Of a stretch of DNA of 64,000 nucleotides, positions 21,501 to 32,270 are shown piece by piece. The stretch is from the NCBI RefSeq assembly GCF_050948175.1, contig NW_027490233.1, positions 620,001 through 684,000 of the forward strand, given 5' to 3'. Position 1 is the first letter of the stretch. Every line of letters begins with the position of its first letter. Made by a program: the position numbers and the translations under genes. The DNA comes from Xylocopa sonorina (taxonomy: Eukaryota > Arthropoda > Insecta > Hymenoptera > Apidae). Under the pieces are notes generated by a model. The model did not search any database and was not told where the DNA came from. It saw only the letters and a program-made list of their open reading frames with translations.

Positions 21501-23023
21501 TGATTGTCCAATTAATAAAAGCTCCTTCGTTTCATCCCATGCGCGGTTGCATGTAAATGTAATGAAAAAATTTGGACGACCATATGCACGAATATACGTC
21601 ATTGCATCTTGTGCATATTCATGCATATGTCTTAGGCTGCCTGTAAATGTGGATGGTAAAATGACCATTTTTCCCAATTCACTAAGATACATACATGTCA
21701 ACAATGTATTGATGAAATAATTGTCTATATTTCAATATATGATTATCAGCATTCTCACGAATCATCGTTTGATATGCATAATAATTCATAGCACTGACCT
21801 TTTTGTGAATGTCTACATTAGTTGTAGGGTTTCTCATATTAATATTAAAATGATATCCATCCTCTCCTTGCAAAAATAGAATGGGATATTGTAATGCATC
21901 ATATTAACGATGCGTTTCTGATACTTGACGCTGGACGTCACCATTTCTACGACGAAGAATTATATCGCGAGAATTAAATTCTTCATCAACTATGACAATT
22001 GACACTTCATCGATCGTTGGTGCGTTGAATTGTCTTCGATGTTGACCAATAGGTGTTTTATCCGCCTTTATTATCACTTTGTAATCGTCAGATGGCAGTT
22101 GTTCAATGGCAGTTTTAAATAATTTAATTAATTCATTACTACTCATATTCAGTTGAAACCGTCTGTTCATTTGTTCGTCAGTATTTCCCATAAAATATAT
22201 CTGAAGATATTTGTGATCAGCATTTGGCAAGGGTAGTAGTGATCTAGCATGGTGATAAATTTGCCTTTGTACTTTAAATGTTGGCATATATTTTGCGCTA
22301 ACGATATTCGTTGCTCCGAACGATGTCATTTGGAAGCATGAATTGTACTTGGGTATATTTTTCAAATAATTTTTGATTTACTTGTTTCACCTGATACTAA
22401 AGTTAATAATGGATCAGGTGGTGAACGCAAGTCTGCTGACTTTACTTTTCCACCTGTACAACACATACCTGGTGCTTCATTTTTAAATTTTTGAGCACCG
22501 TAATACGTACTCTTTTTATCCATTTTTCCAATAATTACACTTTGATGAAGACCGTAATTGTAAAGGGGATTGTAATTGAAACCACATGAAATCAAATCAG
22601 TATATATCGTGCGTCTTGTCTATGTTCTGCGAATTCGATTCCTTTGCTGCCTTGCTTGCCTCTGTTCGCTCGTTTCTAATGATCGAGCAAGAGCAGTGTG
22701 AACTCGATCTCTTTTTTACCTTGCTTGCCTCTGTTCCCTCGTTTCCAATGATCGAGCAAGAGCAGTGTGAACTTGACCTCTTTCTTGCCTTGCTTGTCTC
22801 TGTTCATTCGTTTCCAATGATCGAGCAAGAGCAGTGTGAACTCGACCTCTTTCTTGCCTTGCTTGCCTCTGTTCATTCGTTTCCAATGATCGAGCAAGAG
22901 CAGTGTGAACTCGATCTTTTCTTGTCTAGCTTGTCTCTGCTCACTTGTTTCTGAAGCTCGTTCTTCTCTTCTCCTTTTTGCTTGATTTGTAGATCGACCA
23001 GTGGCACTTCGCTTTGGTGGCAT
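18598..23023 (-). pseudogene. Helitron RepHel protein (HUH nickase + Pif1-type helicase), broken
   Basis: Rolling-circle transposase. N-terminus MPPKRSATGRS at 23,023, then 23-residue repeats. The Helitron-like N domain (PTFKVQRQIYHHARSLL near 22,250) is followed by the Rep domain: LPHAHILIWMM (HUH motif, about 21,330-21,364) and KYICKYVNKGSD (two-Tyr motif, about 20,915-20,950). The helicase has Walker A DGTGKT (about 19,855-19,872), DFRQTLPVI (about 19,510-19,540, with LAND replacing the usual LGGD), and QLYVGCSRVGKPSNL near the C-terminus. At least eight frame breaks split it: about 22,920, 22,363, 21,890, 21,690, 21,400, 20,830, 20,430 and 19,660-20,090. The last 340 codons are open. Confidence 0.88.
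22680..22960 (-). repeat. 69-bp (23-residue) tandem repeats in Helitron N-terminus
   Basis: GATCGAGC recurs at 22,681, 22,750, 22,819 and 22,888, a perfect 69-bp period. In the frame typical of these proteins each unit reads like DRVHTALARSLETNEQRQARQ, basic and probably helical. The frame with the start codon instead gives FTLLLLDHWKR repeats. A one-base deletion near 22,920 relative to the other units explains the shift. Confidence 0.85.
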
Positions 23024-23659
23024 AACTGTGGGGTTAAATAAAACGTATTTCCAATTATTTTCTTCAGCTGGAAATCAATAATATTTTTATTTATTTACGT
23101 ATTAATAATTTATTCTCGTATTAATAATTGCAAAAGTTTTTTGACTGCATTTTTGTATTTATTAGATTTTGCTGGCGAAAAATCGAACGTCAAACTCATT
23201 AATGTTGTTTTTTGTAATTTAAATTAATTTGTTGAAATCTTAAAGGAAACAAATTTGAAAAAATATAAATAAAACGATTCAATATTTTACTTACCTCGTG
23301 ATTTATATTTTTATTGTTATTACAACTGTTATCATGGGTATGTTATTTTTTACAGTTTAATTTGTTTTAAAAAAGTAAATTCTATGAGTAAATTTCATGA
23401 GTAGAAATTTAATTTTTTAATTTATTCATGGTTGCACTTTTAACAAATATTACTAATTAAATGTTATTTTGATATTTTTGGGATATTTGTTCGGAAGCAC
23501 CTAGAACCCCAACTCTGATTTTAAAAAATTGTCAAAAACCTTCCCGGAGATATACCTAATAATTTCCCAAATTTTCACGGCGTTTGGATGTATGGTTTTT
23601 GAATCTATCAAGTACAGACAGACAGACAGACACACATTCATTTTTATATACATAATAGA

Positions 23660-26208
23660 TAAAATGAAGAACTATTGATACGCAATGTTCGTTGTAAAAT
23701 ATAATCAAGCAGTTAGTATATCAAATGACAGCACATAATAAATCACTGAAAGTATAATGATATGAATAGTAAGAAAAGCATATTTATTTGTTAGATGTTT
23801 ATAAATTCAAATTTAAAGGTCCAAGTCACATTTAACAAATTATTGTTTAACAAGGTGATTTAATGTTGTTTCAAATAGGCGTGGAGAACTAGCTGGTTCT
23901 TCTGTCAATGTAATTTCATTTTTGCATGATACAGTAAAAACACATTTGCAATCTAAGCAAGGTTTCATTAGATTTGGTAGATTCTCCAAATTTTAGAAAG
24001 GGACGATGCCAGTAGTAGTTGGTTTAGCGACAGGTAATAAACATATATAACAAGCAAAGCAACGTAAACGGATTTAAAATGTTCGAGTTAATATAAACTA
24101 AACTATTATACTTTAATAATCCATGTAGCGTTTCTGTTCTTTGTAACTTACAAAGAGTCTTAAGAACGTAATACAATGTAAAAAAGTTTGGAAAAAAAGA
24201 AAGCAGGCCTTAATCTCAGATAAAGGAACCTTCGATCTTGGTAATTTTCAAACCAATTAAAAAAAATCTGGAGTCATCCCCTTAATATTCTACAGAAAAT
24301 CTTATGCTATTTTATTCGATTTACTAGAATCGAAACAATGACACCTATTAGATGGTATTTCTACAACTGCTACCATAGCCACACACACGCACACACGAAA
24401 TCCATCCAGATTAAAGATACTGTGTATGTATTTGAGGATGCGTGCAATAAGAAAGGATTATTACATGGATAAATTGTAGAATTCCATTTGTAATTGATAA
24501 TTAGATTATAATCATTTATATCCTTTTATCAGAAATTTAAATAGGACTTTGCAATCTCATTTCATTTTGGCAGTTATACTTATATATAAGCATCCATCCA
24601 AGCATAAAGCCTTAAAATATTTGTTATAAATGTATGAGTAAAGTTCAATCGACATAAATAAATATTGACAAACGTGATTTATTTAATTTGTATCATTTAG
24701 CGTTACAAAGTATATTATAAAACATAAAAATATATTTTACTTTTGTCTTTTTAATACTTTAAATATTTTATATTATCGTATTAAACTTTTACAAAAAATA
24801 ACAAAATTTTTATAACTAGGAACAATTTTTCCTTAATTAGTTAATATGTTGGTTCTTTTTAAGAAGACGGTATTTAATTTTTCAAAGTAAGTTTTGACTT
24901 TAAATTGACCATTAATTTCTCTAATTTCATTGCTTTTCATAGATCACCGCTAATTTTCAACTTTCCCATTACGGCTTTGTCGATGCAAGTTTTAATTCTC
25001 CGAAAGATATATAATATTATGTTATTAGTAAAATTATTTTGCATTTCTAATTAATTTCGAACGTAAAAGATATATTTTTTTTATGAGAAAGCATTGCGAG
25101 AAAATTTTGAGAATCTATTGTTAATGTTGTACCTAGTGGTTGAGTAGGTTCTCCTCTCCCTGCCGCACCTTTTTAACTTTTTTAAGATCCAAAAACCGTG
25201 TACAAGTTTCGGCACTATTAACGTTTACGAAATTTACATATTGTAAATTTTTGCAAAAATGATGTTAATTAACTCTTGAATTATGGTTGCTTGGGCAATT
25301 AATCAGACTGATCTATGATGTGCTGTAATGTACGAAGTCTAATAAATTTTTTTTGAACATAAGGAACAATATAGTATTTGAGCTTACAGTTTTGTTAACA
25401 AACTCGCTGTTTAAATCAGTTTGAATGACAGTTAATATTTGCATGATCTTTTCCACTGATTTATCTGTATAATTTGTTCGTTCTTTTCAATTGTCATATA
25501 TAATTATTCAAATCCATATGTTCCAAGTACTCCTCTAGAAAAGAATCAGGCTACAATTTATCTTATCAATAACATTTATATTCTGTAAAATAAATTGATT
25601 TGTTTACTAAAATATAAATTATACATTGATGTATTAATTGTAAACCTTTAGTTAATTATTCACACCTGGATTACGCGCATAATGGGTAAAATCAGACATT
25701 CCTTCAGTTTTTTAATATTGCCTCATCGATTAAAGACTCATTAGTAACAGATTTACTGTTTTTGCAAAATAAAAGCGTACATTGCATCACACATTATTTC
25801 CAGCTTCCCACTATAATTTTGTGATTCTGAACCAACTAAAATCTCTATCGCAGTCATATGTATACCTGAAATAACGCGTGCCTAAGGCAATCTTAAATTG
25901 AGAGAATTATTTTTTTTAACAATGAAATTAGAAATATATATAACTTAGTCTCTTCGACAAGACTGCATTCACAGCAATACCATCATTTTCATATTCATCG
26001 GCCCTTCCAAGAGCACATATTAACATTCCAAACTTGGATATTATTATACTTAGTTTAATTTTTATCCTTAGTGGTGGGCTGCTATTTACTATATGAGGAT
26101 TTGTGCCTTTCTCTGAATATGATAAGCATACCTTGATATTATTCACAAGATCATAATTTTTCATACCAATGGATTCTATGCCTGGTAGAAGTAACAATGC
26201 TAACATGA
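23660..26208 (+). repeat. Segmental duplication, copy 1, second part
   Basis: AT-rich, low-copy sequence matching 51,726-54,270 on the same strand and, inverted, 54,336-56,525. It includes a short CA microsatellite near 24,380 that is lacking in copy 2. Homology extends to about 25,930. It contains no long ORF except the candidate at 25,928. Confidence 0.8.
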
Positions 26209-26239
26209 TTAACCCTTTCAGCACTGAGTTGTGTGGCAA
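25928..26239 (-). CDS. Candidate decayed host exon with signal-peptide-like start (weak)
   Basis: 103 codons; an internal Met near 26,206 starts LIMLALLLLPGIESIG, a convincing signal peptide shape, followed by a hydrophilic stretch with NSSPPLRIKIKLS. The N-terminal 11 codons overlap the start of a probable TTAA-type insertion at 26,213, so the frame upstream of Met is probably chance. PPLRIKIKLS faintly recalls the start of Cys-loop receptor ligand domains; I would not name it on that. It could equally be a chance frame in AT-rich DNA. Confidence 0.25.
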   Translation of the reverse strand: MPHNSVLKGLIMLALLLLPGIESIGMKNYDLVNNIKVCLSYSEKGTNPHIVNSSPPLRIKIKLSIIISKFGMLICALGRADEYENDGIAVNAVLSKRLSYIYF

Positions 26240-26690
26240 ATGGTTTTGTGAGATCCCGTATGTGGCGTTCGTTGTTGTCAGACCGATGGAGTCATCTCTG
26301 TGAAAACTGCTCGAGCTTTTCGCAAATCTGTTTCAGCAGTGAATGAAGAGATGGCGAAACGTGTCAATACATGCCTACGGATGGCTTTTCCCATTAAGAA
26401 TAACTTATAACATATCGATGGATGGTGCTGCCGGCGGTCGGTTACTCACAATCGGCCGACGGATGGTGCTGCTTGTGCTTAATAATCCATAAATTATTGA
26501 CGACTGCTGTTACCAACAACCGATAGCGCATGCTTTCACATACAGCTGGTGCAGCCAAGAGTAGGTAACTCAAGACTTATGAACGACTGGTGTTGCCTGC
26601 GGTCGGTAGCTCACGATATAACGACAGTAGATGATGCCTGTGGCATAAAATAACAACATAACTAAAGAGAAGTGAAAAGAAAATCTGTGG
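26213..26690. mobile_element. Possible TTAA-type insertion with diverged internal repeats
   Basis: TTAA at 26,209-26,212 is followed by CCCTTTCAGCACTGAG, a piggyBac-like terminus. GC content rises sharply, and similar segments near 26,417 (GGTGCTGCCGGCGGTCGG) and 26,588 (GGTGTTGCCTGCGGTCGG) repeat. I could not find the matching right terminus, so the extent is a guess. No coding frame is seen. Confidence 0.35.
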
Positions 26691-26884
26691 AAACATTGCA
26701 TTTATTAAGAGGAAATCCTAGAAATATCAAACAACAGATTACATACCATACCGTAAGGGCAAGGTACAACGAAATAGACGATATCGTGAGAGAAAGTAAG
26801 AAAATCGTGAAACTTAAAAAGAAAATATTAATTTAGATTGAACGAATCAATATCACTGATCGCGGCAATCTTAATGGAAAACGC

Positions 26885-28265
26885 GTGACTGCGAATCAGT
26901 TAGAGTATGGGATAAATGCTGGTCGCGAGTCGAGTGGCCCTAGGAGTTCCTCGCCCGCATCAGGGCATACAGTAGGGCGATGGAGGACCTGCAGCCCCCA
27001 CCCCCGGCGTGAGCGAGGCTGCTTGCATATGCTACTGAGATGTGCTGCTCGCTCGCGATTCGGAATCAGCCCCATCGGATCCTGACAGTAGATTAAAGGT
27101 TGGGAAGGCGGTTCGGAGCCCCCTTTCGATGACACAAAAGGATAAGGAAATTGAAAAGTATACGAAAAGCGTATATAAGGGAGAAAAAGAAAGCCTTGGA
27201 AGGAAGCACAGATACGGAAGGAGAAGCATCAGGAGCCGAATTAAATGCAGGATAATGGGAAAGCTACCGATAAGAATAACGCCTATACTTTTAAATAGAC
27301 GAATGAGCAGTCACACATCAGATATAATGATAGATATTCTGAGCGAGGACACGGCGAAGCTAATGACATATTAGAAAACGTTAATAGAAAACATCAGGAG
27401 GAGCAACCGAGTCGCGTTAGTTGAATTTGGACAGGAATACAGTAAAGAGCTGGAGAAGGTCAAACGACTTAGAATAGCATTAACACCTTGTCCAAGCAAA
27501 GTGCTACCGAAAATAGAGAGATACTTCAAATGCCATAACCTGAGATATATCGGCAGAAATTGCGAAGAAGTCAGATATAATAAGGGAAATTGCAGAAGAT
27601 GCGGATCCTAGATTTATACGATGATCGGTTTCATCGCGATTAAACCGAAATGTATCATCTGCAGCGAGGCAGGAAGAAGAAATCCGTACATCAGACACGT
27701 TACCGAAGCTTTAATTGTCCGGCCTACAGAAAAGCGTTGACAGAAAAGAACGAGAAACGAATATGGAATTGAAAGTCCAACAAATCAATCTGAACAGATG
27801 CCAAATGACGTAAGATATCATGCAGCAAATGCGAATGATTCAAGGGACAGACGTGGTAATAATATTGGAAGCACACAAGATGGACGAATACTGACATCAA
27901 GACGAGAACGGTGACGCTGCGATATGGATAACCGGCGTTAATCGAAAATGTTTCACATATGGCACCTCATACTCCTCGACTGGAATCGTTCATGCAATGG
28001 TCAAAGGAACAAAAGCTATAAGCAGCTACTTCTCGCCGAAGAGGAACGGAAAGAAATCGAAGAACATATAAACCAAATTGAGGTCAGCATAGAAAAGGTA
28101 GAGAAAGCAAACAGAATAATAATCATGGGTGACCTGAACGTTGCATAAAGCAGAAGAGTTTTAGAGATTTTCAGCGTCGGACTGTCAATACGTACTATAT
28201 ACCTTCCAAAGTACGAATTACAAGAATAACGAAGAGAGATTTGCAAGCCTCGATGGGAAGAAAGC
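26885..28265 (+). pseudogene. LINE E fragment: gag C-terminus and endonuclease N-terminus (copy 1)
   Basis: Heavily broken. Gag-like charged sequence runs from about 27,117, then a knuckle-like segment FKCHNLRYIGRNCE / GNCRRCG at about 27,520-27,605 and CIICSEAGRRNP near 27,655. Next comes a new frame beginning like an APE endonuclease (VQQINLNRCQ near 27,775) and, near 28,030-28,145, EEHINQIEVSIEKVEKANR then IIIMGDLN, the conserved GDLN endonuclease motif. It stops at about 28,265, where the 131-bp satellite begins. The inverted copy at 40,476-42,133 has the same truncation. Confidence 0.7.
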
Positions 28266-28289
28266 GAACTGGAGCCAAGAAAATATATG

Positions 28290-28580
28290 ATCGACTTATA
28301 TAATATATAGATATTTATTTTTATTTAGAGGGGATGATCTATTTTCATCCTAAGTAACTAGTAACTAAGTAAGAGTAACTAAAATATATGATAAGTGTAA
28401 TTATATAAACCAATTTCAAATATTTAATTAAAACATCATGAAATGATATGAAATTAGAGAGGATTTTAAATGTAATGGAGTATCTTAAGGAGATATTATA
28501 TTTAGCATTAACTAAAATATAGAATATGTATTAATATTTATACCAATTTGAAATATTTACTTGAAAAATCATGAAAGCAT
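28290..28580 (+). repeat. 131-bp AT-rich satellite (Sat-C), about two units
   Basis: Units with AACATCATGAAATGATATGA and AACTAAAATATATGATAAGT, the same family as 58,600-59,055 and 61,366-61,915. Confidence 0.8.
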
Positions 28581-28957
28581 GTGGTCCAGCGTGTGGGGGA
28601 TTAACGGATCGTTGCGAGGTGCATGCGGTCCAGCGAGAGGGGACTCGCGTCTCGTGGTGGGTCTAGCGGCGCGTCTTTCGCGTTTAACTTATGAAATAGT
28701 ATAATGAAGTAGTATAGCATGAACTTACAATTACGTGTGTGTTGCCGGTGCTGTAGGCGAGCGCGGCAAGTTGCCTGAACCCAGGGATTGATGACCGAAG
28801 TGCGAAAAGGCTCATTTGTGGAATGAGTGGCAGGCGCTACGCACGACGTTACACTTAGAAGCAGATAAGTATAATGCAATGCATAGAACATTACAAATAA
28901 CTTACCTTGAAACGTTGAAATGAGGTGGGCTCTCGCGTTGCATGAAGCATTAGAACT
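28581..28957. repeat. Mixed junction sequence and Sat-B fragment
   Basis: 28,581-28,860 is a GC-richer stretch partly shared, inverted, with 40,476-40,980 (GGATCGTTGCGAGG; GGCAGGCGCTACGCACGACG). 28,860-28,957 is a reverse Sat-B piece (AGCAGATAAGTATAATGCAA) that ends abruptly at the Pb2 relic. No gene. Confidence 0.65.
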
Positions 28958-29360
28958 CTCGGTTTATATATAAACTTAGAATTATTGTGAACGCAATTGT
29001 CTACACTTTCGAAAATACTGTTAACACGTTGAGTGCTACGCCGATCTTGCTATACATCTCTCTCAGGCGGCAGCGCGTGAGCACTTGATGCTGAACGCTT
29101 GACTGATGGGTATAAACAAACGATAACTTTGATACGTTGTATCTGTTTCGCTTGGACTGTTGAAATGATATAAGCAATGCATTTACATACAATGCATAAA
29201 CATAAGGTAATGGAATGGGGAATGCCAGAGAGGCGAAAGAGCAAATACAAGATGAGAGTCATCGTGATAGAGCCACCGGAGTATAAAGACCTGTTGTAGC
29301 AGAGAGAATTCAGTTTTATTGTGACTATTTTGAAAAAGTTTTGGTATCCATCAGCTAAAA

Positions 29361-30783
29361 ATGTTGAGAAGACGAACAGATAGTGTCTCGCCGAGAGAGC
29401 TATTTGTACCACGCAAATGTCGGCGTATAATACCACTACCATCTTCAGATAGTGACAATTCATCTAGTAGTTCAGTAAGGAATACTGAAACAAGTGATTA
29501 AAATGATTAGTTTGATCCGCGAGGCAACCAGCCAAACATTATACCTTTCTCAAGTCCCCATGGTGCTAAACGCGCTCATGAGGAAATGCAAAATTGTAGC
29601 ACAATGGAAGATTTTTACGTCCTCTGTGTGACGGATAAACTATTTCAACATATAAAGGAACAAACAAATATTTATGCGACACAAAGAACAATCGCTTCCA
29701 AACGTGTTGAAAAGTGGGTGCCAACAGATAAGGACGAAATAAAGAGGTTTTCTGGAGTGGTTTTGTGGATGGGAATGGAAAAGCTGCCATCTTTGTATCT
29801 GTATTGGTGTAAGGATACATTGTTTATTCAAACATTCCCGCGGAAAGTTATGAGTAGAGACAGATTTCAAATTCTGTTGAGAATGTTGCACTTTGCCGAC
29901 AAAAATACTTAAATTGTGCTGTGATAATCATTACACATATAATCTTTGCATTTACACCGGCAAATCATTGGATAAAAGAAATACAGCACCCACAAATGTT
30001 GTCATGAATTTATGTGAAAATGAATTTCAGAAAGGCAATCCTTTATATACGGATAATTATTATACGATTGAGGATTTAGCAAACAAACTAATAACAAAAA
30101 GTACGCATTTGGTTGGTACTCTTCGACCAAACCGAAGAGGCAATCCAAGTAAAGTTGTGATAGCCAAACTGTGACGCGGAGGTGTCATTGTACAAGAGAA
30201 CAGTAGAGGGATTACAATCATGAAATGGAAAGTCAAGAGGGACGTTATAGTTTTTTCGATCAAGCATTCTGACGAAATGAAAACTGCAATAACAAGAACA
30301 GGGGTATCTTGCAAACCAAAAATTATTATTGATTATAATAAAGGTAAAACAGCGATTAATCTGTCTGATCGAATGAGTGCTTACAGCAGTCCACTTAGAA
30401 GGTCACTAAAGTGGTATAGAAAACTGGCATTCGACCTTCTTTTGAATATTGCCGTCTTTAATGCGTTACATATGTTCCAAAATGTAACAGGAAGAAAGAT
30501 GTCAATTACAACATTCTGAAAACAATTGGTAAATGCTCTCACACGACATTCACATGAGGAAACGCCAATTAGGGCCTATACAAGTAGACGAATTCACAAA
30601 TTTCATAAGAAGGAAGGAATGGCGCCTGAAGTACGAAAATATTGTGTTGAATGTTACAGCACAAACACAAAAATGTTCGGACGCCAGTTAGCGAAGAGAA
30701 TGACAAAGAAAGTTACTACATACTATAATATGTGCAAATCACAACCACATCTTTGTTTTAAATGTTTTAATATACTTCATTAA
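29361..30783 (+). pseudogene. Pb1 piggyBac transposase, missing first catalytic Asp
   Basis: DDD transposase acting at TTAA. N-terminus MLRRRTDSVSPRELFVPRK followed by a Ser/Asp-rich tract. The body resumes after a stop near 29,500 with PRGNQPNIIPF and KRFSGVVLWMGMEKLPSLY. Between LLRMLHFADKNT (29,910) and LKLCCDNHYTYN about 60 residues are missing, including the IDE motif with the first catalytic Asp. The second (GNPLYTDNYYT, about 30,035-30,065) and third (DYNKGKTAINLSDRMSAY, about 30,335-30,385) are present. The Cys-rich C-terminus (CVECYSTNTK ... CFKCFNILH) ends at 30,783. Stops at about 29,500, 29,910, 30,172 and 30,517. Confidence 0.88.
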
Positions 30784-30875
30784 ATATTAGCATAAATTTT
30801 TTAATTGTTATTAATAATTTAACCCTTTACAATGCCGGTCTCATGCACCGATGTCGATCATACAAGAAGTTCGCT

Positions 30876-30980
30876 GTCAGTCCCTAAAATCCACGTTGTC
30901 CAAACGAAAAGTCGATTGTCAATCCCTGGGGACTGACGCCGCCTGAACGGAAAGGTCATCGTCAGTCCCTGGGGACTGAC
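30876..30980. promoter_or_regulatory. Subterminal palindrome ladder of Pb1
   Basis: GTCAGTCCCTGGGGACTGAC is perfect at 30,961-30,980. GTCAATCCCTGGGGACTGAC (one mismatch) is at 30,918-30,937, and a decayed half, GTCAGTCCCTAAAATCC, starts at 30,876. Spacing is 42 and 43 bp, and the last palindrome ends 15 bp before the terminus. Probably binding sites for a transposase dimer. Confidence 0.75.
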
Positions 30981-31002
30981 TTGGCACTCAACGTGTTAAG
31001 CC

Positions 31003-32001
31003 CGGTAAAAATATTGTAATCGACGGAATCATGGTTCCATGGCGAGGACGTCACAGTTTTTGCCAATATATCCCAGGAAAGCGGAATAAATATGATATAA
31101 AACTTTGTAAACTATGTCTTCCGGAAGGATACACGCATATCATTCTTATTTACGCCGGAAATAATGCAACCTGAATAGTGAAAGCACATGCGCATGCTGT
31201 AGTTATGACGTTGGAGGGTGAATTATTATTTGAAAGCCGCGTATTATACGCAAATAATTTATATACTTGTGTCCCTTTGGCTGAGAAACTTCTGCAAAAA
31301 GTAGCATTTATTTGGTACAGTAATAATTAATACAAAATTTCTTCTGCTGCAGGCCTAACGGAAACTGCAACAGAGTGGCTTTATGTATTTTCAAAATTGG
31401 AGGGGCTTTAAATCTTTATGTGGATGGATAAGAGTGGGTATGCATGCTAGCCACTTCTGAAAACCACAAATGTGTTAATGTCCAGGGTAGTAATAATAAG
31501 TTAAAGCCGGACACAGTGTTCTTTTATAACAAAGCTGAGAAGGGGTTTGACCATCCGACCAGATGTCTTCTTATCACAGTTGATTACGCAGAACAGTAAA
31601 GTGGTATAGAAAAATAGTTATCGAATTAGTATGCGGGACTTCTCTCGTCAATGCCTGCTATATACATAGAAAATGGAGTACCACAGGTATGAAAATATTA
31701 AACATCCGCGAAAAAATTATTGATTATCTCCTCAGTACAGTGGATCGTCGCAGTGAACAAACGTCATCTGAAACTGAAGCAGTGCCCAAGAAACATACAT
31801 ATTTTTTTGCGGTCGTTCCAAGGACGCGTGAGAAAAATGAGATAACGATGTAAAGAATGTTATAGGCGTATGTCTAGAATGAATGGTAGCCAGTATGCCA
31901 CGAATAAGACGATAAAAGTAAAAATCTGTTTTAACCGATGTAAGGGCCAACCGGAACTCTACCCAACATGTTTTGAAAAATTACATAAAAAAATTAAATA
32001 A
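31003..32001 (+). pseudogene. Pb2 piggyBac transposase, C-terminal two thirds, heavily decayed
   Basis: With 28,958-29,024 it reads RFIYKLRIIVNA.., then PGKNIVIDGIMVPWRGR, the first catalytic motif (IDE now IDG). Next come YIPGKRNKYDIKLCKLC and EGYTHIILIYAG; LRRTVKWYRK near 31,600; and the C-terminal Cys cluster with QPELYPTCFEKLHKK ending at 32,001. Many stops and frameshifts. Confidence 0.8.
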
Positions 32002-32145
32002 TTATGTTAGGTTTATAATATTGATTTGTTATGTTTTAAACATTAATTATATAATTAATGTTAAATATTAATTAAAATGTCCGTTTATAATGCTGAGAAT
32101 CGAAGAATAAACCTACTTTGTACTATCTACTTTGTGAAACATAAG

Positions 32146-32251
32146 TTCGACCCATCGTGGTACACGCCGGTCCACGAAATAGACGCGTGTGACCCACCGG
32201 AGGTGCACACTGCCTCACGGAACAGACACGTGTAACCTGTCAGTGATGCAC
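32146..32251. promoter_or_regulatory. Subterminal palindrome ladder of Pb2 (degenerate)
   Basis: Degenerate copies starting at 32,146, 32,189 (GTGACCCACCGGAGGTGCAC) and 32,232, 43 bp apart each. The last ends 15 bp before the element end at 32,266. The sequence type matches the MITE at 16,706. Confidence 0.65.
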
Positions 32252-32270
32252 GCCGGCGTCAACGAGCTAA

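Larger units (their letters stand above)
18285..23659 (-). mobile_element. Helitron, about 5.4 kb, near full length and degenerate
   Basis: Coding runs on the minus strand. The 5' terminus on that strand is TCTATTATGTATAT at 23,659, preceded by A. The 3' terminus is GGTACAGCTAG ending at 18,285, followed by T. Helitrons begin with TC, end with CTAG/CTRR and insert between A and T, so both boundaries are base-precise predictions. The 5' subterminal (GTCTGTCTGTCTGT) and 3' subterminal (GCAACGTGTGAACTGG, a decayed hairpin) resemble common insect Helitron ends. No target duplication is expected and none is seen. Confidence 0.88.
29025..30995 (+). mobile_element. piggyBac-like transposon Pb1, complete termini, internally deleted
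   Basis: Exact TTAA on both sides (29,021-29,024 and 30,996-30,999) and 12-bp perfect terminal inverted repeats CACGTTGAGTGC. The 1,971-bp element holds one broken transposase gene and, at the right end, three palindromes. Its target TTAA lies within a Val-Lys codon pair of the Pb2 transposase. Confidence 0.93.
28958..32266 (+). mobile_element. piggyBac relic Pb2, 5' truncated, carrying nested Pb1
   Basis: The left part is 28,958-29,024 and the right part 31,000-32,266. Joining across one TTAA keeps a transposase frame. The left end abuts satellite, so the 5' terminus and N-terminal domain are lost. The right terminus reads inwards CTCGTTGACGCCGGCG and is followed by CTAA (32,267-32,270), a decayed TTAA. 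Three degenerate palindromes lie before it. Confidence 0.82.
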
